Origin: Enterobacter sp. CC120223-11
GTDB taxonomy: Bacteria > Pseudomonadota > Gammaproteobacteria > Enterobacterales > Enterobacteriaceae
Direction: 5' to 3'
Length of the DNA: 64,000 nucleotides
NCBI RefSeq assembly: GCF_900215375.1
Contig: NZ_OBEF01000005.1
Location: 214,562 to 278,561 of the forward strand
Under the pieces are notes generated by a model. It was given only the letters and a program-made list of their open reading frames with translations. It made no database searches and was not told the origin of the DNA. This document shows positions 60,391-64,000 of the stretch, piece by piece; the stretch's first letter is position 1, and every line of letters begins with the position of its first letter. Made by a program: the position numbers and the translations under genes.

Positions 60391-61383
60391 TTGGCTACCA
60401 TGAAGGATGTTGCCCGCCTGGCGGGCGTTTCCACCTCAACGGTGTCTCACGTCATTAATAAAGACAGATTTGTCAGCGAAGCCATTACTGAAAAAGTGCT
60501 GGCGGCGATCCAGAGCCTCAACTATGCGCCTTCAGCCCTGGCGCGTAGCCTCAAGCTAAACCAGACCCGCACCATTGGCATGTTGATCACCGCCAGTACC
60601 AACCCGTTTTATTCGGAGCTTGTGCGCGGCGTGGAGCGCAGCTGTTTTGAGCGCGGCTACAGCCTGGTGCTGTGCAATACCGAAGGCGACGAACAGCGGA
60701 TGAACCGTAATCTCGAAACGCTGATGCAAAAGCGCGTCGACGGATTGCTGCTGCTGTGCACCGAAACACATCAGCCTTCGCAGGAAATTATGCAGCGCTA
60801 TCCTTCGGTGCCGACGGTGATGATGGACTGGGCGCCGTTCGACGGCGACAGCGATCTGATTCAGGACAACTCGCTGCTCGGCGGCGACATAGCGACGCAA
60901 TATCTGATTGATAAGGGCTACACGCGCATCGCCTGTATTGCCGGGCCGCTGGACAAAACGCCTGCGCGTTTGCGTCTGGAAGGGTATCAGGCGGCGATGC
61001 AGCGCGGCGGGTTGCCGGTGCCTGAGGGCTACATCATCACCAGCGACTTTGAATTTGGCGGCGGCCTGACGGCGATGCAAAAGCTGCTCGCGTTGCCGCA
61101 GCCACCGCAGGCTGTTTTTGTTGGTAACGATGCTATGGCCGTCGGCGTTTATCAGGCGCTCTATCTGGCAGGCCTGAGTATCCCGCAGGATATGGCGGTT
61201 GTGGGGTATGACGATATCGAACTGGCGGGTTATATGGCGCCGCCGCTGACGACCATTCATCAGCCAAAAGATGAGCTGGGCGAACTTGCTATTGATGTCC
61301 TTATTCATCGGATTGCTCAGCCCGGACAGAAACAGCAGCGTGTTCAGCTGACGCCCGAGCTGGTGGTGCGCGGCTCAGCTTAA
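60391..61383 (+). CDS. rbsR: LacI-family ribose repressor RbsR
   Basis: Represses rbs until ribose binds. It has 330 residues, as in E. coli, from a TTG start (TTG GCT ACC ATG AAG); an ATG three codons later is possible, but the TTG gives the usual length. The helix-turn-helix occupies about 4-25 ([20 protein letters not shown]) with the hinge helix SALARSLK. The periplasmic-binding-like ribose domain follows. The gene ends four bases inside the convergent hsrA. Confidence 0.97.
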   Translation: MATMKDVARLAGVSTSTVSHVINKDRFVSEAITEKVLAAIQSLNYAPSALARSLKLNQTRTIGMLITASTNPFYSELVRGVERSCFERGYSLVLCNTEGDEQRMNRNLETLMQKRVDGLLLLCTETHQPSQEIMQRYPSVPTVMMDWAPFDGDSDLIQDNSLLGGDIATQYLIDKGYTRIACIAGPLDKTPARLRLEGYQAAMQRGGLPVPEGYIITSDFEFGGGLTAMQKLLALPQPPQAVFVGNDAMAVGVYQALYLAGLSIPQDMAVVGYDDIELAGYMAPPLTTIHQPKDELGELAIDVLIHRIAQPGQKQQRVQLTPELVVRGSA

Positions 61384-62783
61384 TCCTTCTTCTTATGCCG
61401 CTCTTTAATCAGGTTGCGGCCATCCTTCGGCTTCAGCAGCATAAAGGTCACCGCCGAGAGCACGGTGATCGCGCCCATCGTAATAAAGGTGTAGTGGAAC
61501 TGCTCGACGGTGTTGGCGCTGTCGAACCCTTCATAAAAGCGCAGAACGGCGGCGCTGATTGCCACCCCAAGGCTGATGGACAGCTGCTGCGTTACGGCCA
61601 GCACGCTGTTACCGCTGCTGGCGTTTTCATCCGTTAGATCCGCAAGGGTGATGGTGTTCATCGAGGTAAACTGCGTCGACATCGCCATGCCCAGCACAAA
61701 CAGCGGCAGGATTAGCATCCAGACCGGCATGGAAGGTGACTGGAATGAGAACTGGGCGATCATCAGGCCGATAAACACCGTAATCCCAACCAGCGTCTTC
61801 CTGTAACCCAGCACGCGCAGAACCTGCGTAACAACAGATTTTGCCAGAATGGAGCCGACCGCCGTCGGTGCCATCATGCAGCCTGCAATCAATGCCGGAT
61901 ACCCGAATCCAACCTGCAACATCAGCGGCATCAGGAATGGCACGCAGCCTGTTCCCAGACGCGTGGCGAGGTTGCCCACAATCCCGACTGAGAAAGTGCG
62001 CGTCTTAAACATCGGCAGCGAAATGAGCGGCGTGGGATGACGGCGGGCGTGGCGAATATAAGAGAGTAAAAGAAGAATGCTGACGGCGATGATGCTCAGC
62101 GCAATCCACGTCGACACAATTTTCTCGCCGAACAGCTCCATCCCGCTGGAGAACAGCACCAGGCTCAGGCCAAAAAGCAGAAAACCGGTTAAGTCAAAGC
62201 TGCGTCGCGGCGTGGTGAAGTTCGGCATATATTTGCGGGCGTACAGCAGCCCGGCTACGCCAATTGGGATGTTAATCAGGAAGATCCAGTGCCAGCTTGC
62301 CCATGTCACCAGCACGCCGCCGAGCACCGGGCCCAGTATCGGGCCAACCAGCCCTGGCATGGTGACAAAGTTCAGAACCGGCAAAAGTTCGCTGCGTGGA
62401 TAAGCGCGCAGTAATGCAAGACGAGCCACTGGCATCATCATCGCCCCGCCAATCCCCTGAATGATGCGGAAGATAACGAGCTGCAATAAGGAACCCGAAA
62501 GCGCACAGGCCAGCGAGCCGAGCGTGAACAGGCTCACGGCAATCATGAAAATGCGTCGCGTGCCGAACCTGTCGGCCAGCCAGCCGCTGACCGGGATCAG
62601 CATCGCTACCGTCAGGGTGTAGCTGATAATGGCGGACTGCATCGCCAGGGGAGAGCGGTTGAGGCTGTGGGCGATGGCCGGCAGCGCGGTGTTCAGAATG
62701 GTGGCGTCCAGCGCCTGCATAAAGAAGGCCATTGCCGCGATCCACGGCAGGCCCGCCATACTGCGTGCTTTCTTCTCTGTCAT
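61380..62783 (-). CDS. hsrA: DHA2-family MFS transporter HsrA (YieO)
   Basis: Predicted drug:proton antiporter of the 14-helix EmrB/QacA type. It has 467 residues (E. coli 475). Motif [12 protein letters not shown] (TM2-3 loop), motif [16 protein letters not shown] (TM5) and the TM1 motif [11 protein letters not shown] are visible. The E. coli gene was named for a homocysteine-related phenotype; the true substrate is not known. It starts directly after the yieP stop (TAG-ATG), so the regulator and pump are one unit. Tail-to-tail overlap with rbsR. Confidence 0.94.
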   Translation of the reverse strand: MTEKKARSMAGLPWIAAMAFFMQALDATILNTALPAIAHSLNRSPLAMQSAIISYTLTVAMLIPVSGWLADRFGTRRIFMIAVSLFTLGSLACALSGSLLQLVIFRIIQGIGGAMMMPVARLALLRAYPRSELLPVLNFVTMPGLVGPILGPVLGGVLVTWASWHWIFLINIPIGVAGLLYARKYMPNFTTPRRSFDLTGFLLFGLSLVLFSSGMELFGEKIVSTWIALSIIAVSILLLLSYIRHARRHPTPLISLPMFKTRTFSVGIVGNLATRLGTGCVPFLMPLMLQVGFGYPALIAGCMMAPTAVGSILAKSVVTQVLRVLGYRKTLVGITVFIGLMIAQFSFQSPSMPVWMLILPLFVLGMAMSTQFTSMNTITLADLTDENASSGNSVLAVTQQLSISLGVAISAAVLRFYEGFDSANTVEQFHYTFITMGAITVLSAVTFMLLKPKDGRNLIKERHKKKD

Positions 62784-63488
62784 CTATTTACTGGCCTGAG
62801 CATTGGGGGCTGTTAACAACGCCTGACAAGCCATGAAGGCTCGCGGACCGTCGCTGTCCTGAATGGCGTTCACAATGGCCTGGTGCAAATCGAGCTTCAC
62901 CACTTCATTTTGAGTAATGGCCGCGAAGTAGGTCTGGTAGACCGAATGGAATAGGGAAGCAAAAGAGGTCAAAAACGGATTGGTGCTCATCGCATAGATT
63001 TGCTCGTGCCAGGCCATATCGACTTCGATCCATCGCTGGCGGTTAAAGTGCCGCTTCAGGTGAGTCATCTCTTCCATTAAGGTATTCAGCCTGGCTTTCT
63101 GTTCCGCGCTGCCGAGCGTCGCGGCCAGCATGCAGGCCTGAGGCTCAAGGCTGCTGCGCATGACCAGGAAATGTTCCACGACTTCTTCGAAGTTATTTTC
63201 CGTAAGCCACCAGGAGAGCAGCTCCTTATCAAGGAAGTTCCAGTCGCTGCGCGGCATCACTCGGGTGCCAATGCGTGGGCGCGGCAGAACCATGCCTTTG
63301 GCCGTGAGCGTCTTTACTGCCTCCCGCACGGCGGTACGGCTTACGCCAAATTGCTCGCCGAGCTCCAGTTCGCCGGGGAGAATGCATTCTGGCGGATACT
63401 CGCCGGTTAAAATCTTCTGCGCTAATTTCTCTGCAAGAACCCATGAGATGTTCTTCTGTGCCGCCAGCTGCTGCGCGCTTAAGGACAT
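62784..63488 (-). CDS. yieP: GntR/FadR-family regulator YieP
   Basis: FadR-subfamily regulator of 234 residues (E. coli 230) from ATG 63486-63488 (MSLSAQQLAAQKNISW). Winged helix at about 15-80 with GEQFGVSRTAVREAVKTLTAKGMV; FCD domain follows, with the Asp/His metal-type pattern in EVDMAWHEQIY. In E. coli it has been tied to hydroxypropionate and osmotic responses; direct targets here are likely hsrA. First gene of yieP-hsrA, divergent from the rRNA operon. Confidence 0.94.
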   Translation of the reverse strand: MSLSAQQLAAQKNISWVLAEKLAQKILTGEYPPECILPGELELGEQFGVSRTAVREAVKTLTAKGMVLPRPRIGTRVMPRSDWNFLDKELLSWWLTENNFEEVVEHFLVMRSSLEPQACMLAATLGSAEQKARLNTLMEEMTHLKRHFNRQRWIEVDMAWHEQIYAMSTNPFLTSFASLFHSVYQTYFAAITQNEVVKLDLHQAIVNAIQDSDGPRAFMACQALLTAPNAQASK

Positions 63489-63640
63489 AGCCGTCATTCC
63501 TTATCGATAGATTTACCTATCTAGTATGCCATTGGGTGACAAAATTCGGCGGTAAAATCAGCAGATAGCGCAATTAATGGTGCTTTTATGACTGCTTTGG
63601 TGAAAAAAAATGCGAACGGTAAAATAATTCAAATTTCCTC

Positions 63641-63668
63641 TTGTCACCTCAGAATAACTCCCTATAAT
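63641..63668 (+). promoter_or_regulatory. rRNA operon promoter P1
   Basis: TTGTCA, a 16-base spacer and TATAAT followed by a GC-rich discriminator GCGCC, with A/T tracts (UP-element-like) just upstream. This is the standard stringent, growth-rate-controlled rrn P1. Confidence 0.9.
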
Positions 63669-63760
63669 GCGCCTCCACTGACACGGAACAACGGCAAACA
63701 AGCCGCCGGCTCAGCAGGGTTTCTCCGGAAATTCTGACAGAGAAAAGCGAAAATAAACGC

Positions 63761-63788
63761 TTGACTCTGAATGAGGAAAACGTATTAT
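63761..63788 (+). promoter_or_regulatory. rRNA operon promoter P2
   Basis: TTGACT, a 16-base spacer and TATTAT, 120 bases downstream of P1, matching E. coli rrn P2. Confidence 0.9.
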
Positions 63789-63826
63789 ACGGGACCTCGA
63801 AACGGCGAGCGAAAGCCGCGTTTCAC

Positions 63827-63870
63827 TGCTCTTTAACAATTTATCAGACAATCTGTGTGGGCACTCAAAG
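63827..63870 (+). promoter_or_regulatory. rRNA antitermination site (boxA region)
   Basis: boxA TGCTCTTTAACA (63827-63838) is followed by a boxB-type hairpin region. It loads Nus factors so that rRNA transcription passes Rho-dependent sites. Confidence 0.85.
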
Positions 63871-63970
63871 TGACATGGATTCTTAACGTCGCAAGACGAA
63901 AAATGAATACCAAGTCTCTGAGTGAACATACGTAATTCATTACGAAGTTTAATTCACGAGCATCAAACTT

Positions 63971-64000
63971 AAATTGAAGAGTTTGATCATGGCTCAGATT
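63971..64000 (+). rRNA. rrs: 16S ribosomal RNA, first 30 bases
   Basis: The universal 16S 5' end AAATTGAAGAGTTTGATCAT is present and the gene runs off the window. Gene order yieP-rrn marks it as the counterpart of E. coli rrnC. The leader from P2 to the mature 5' end is about 175 bases and includes boxA. Confidence 0.98.

Overview
The window is a housekeeping stretch of an enteric gammaproteobacterial chromosome around the replication origin. Nearly every protein is close to the Escherichia coli K-12 version in sequence, length and order. Against my memory of E. coli, tnaCAB is missing between mnmE and mdtL, yidB is missing between yidA and gyrB, the bgl/cbr/yieK-type block is missing between yieH and phoU, and a chemoreceptor gene sits between pstS and glmS. 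This fits Enterobacter in the broad sense (Enterobacter, Lelliottia, Leclercia), but the genus is inferred, not shown.

Layout: 1-3317 holds yidE (cut by the window edge), the heat-shock pair ibpB/ibpA with a sigma-32 promoter and RNA-thermometer leader, and the lipoprotein yidQ. 3319-9324 holds yidR and the D-galactonate operon dgoR-K-A-D-T with a palindromic operator cluster upstream. 9574-16627 holds yidA and the replication cluster dnaA-dnaN-recF-gyrB on the minus strand. From 17226 the plus strand carries rpmH-rnpA-yidD-yidC-mnmE, then mdtL, yidZ, yieE and chrR. 24921-31753 holds adeP, yieH and the phosphate operon pstSCAB-phoU behind a phased Pho-box array, followed by the divergent chemoreceptor gene. 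33676-44527 holds glmUS and atpIBEFHAGDC. Between glmU and atpC lies a compact unit with two perfect CRP consensus sites, a 16-codon ORF and an intrinsic terminator.

44528-48585 holds rsmG, mnmG, oriC (12 GATC sites, DnaA boxes R1, R2, R4 and a degenerate R3) and mioC. 48677-53228 holds asnC, asnA and ravA-viaA. Then come kup, the ribose operon rbsDACBK-rbsR with two perfect RbsR-type operators, and hsrA-yieP. The window ends in the leader of an rRNA operon (P1, P2, boxA) and the first 30 bases of 16S rRNA, in the position of E. coli rrnC.

The best candidates for something undescribed are the CRP-site-flanked small ORF/small RNA between glmU and atpC, and the tail-less chemoreceptor next to pstS. 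Secondary observations are the phased DgoR-type operators, the paired RbsR operators, a hairpin covering the yidR start region, and a dispersed CCCTCTCCC palindrome family at gene junctions. No insertion sequence, prophage, CRISPR array or tRNA gene was seen.
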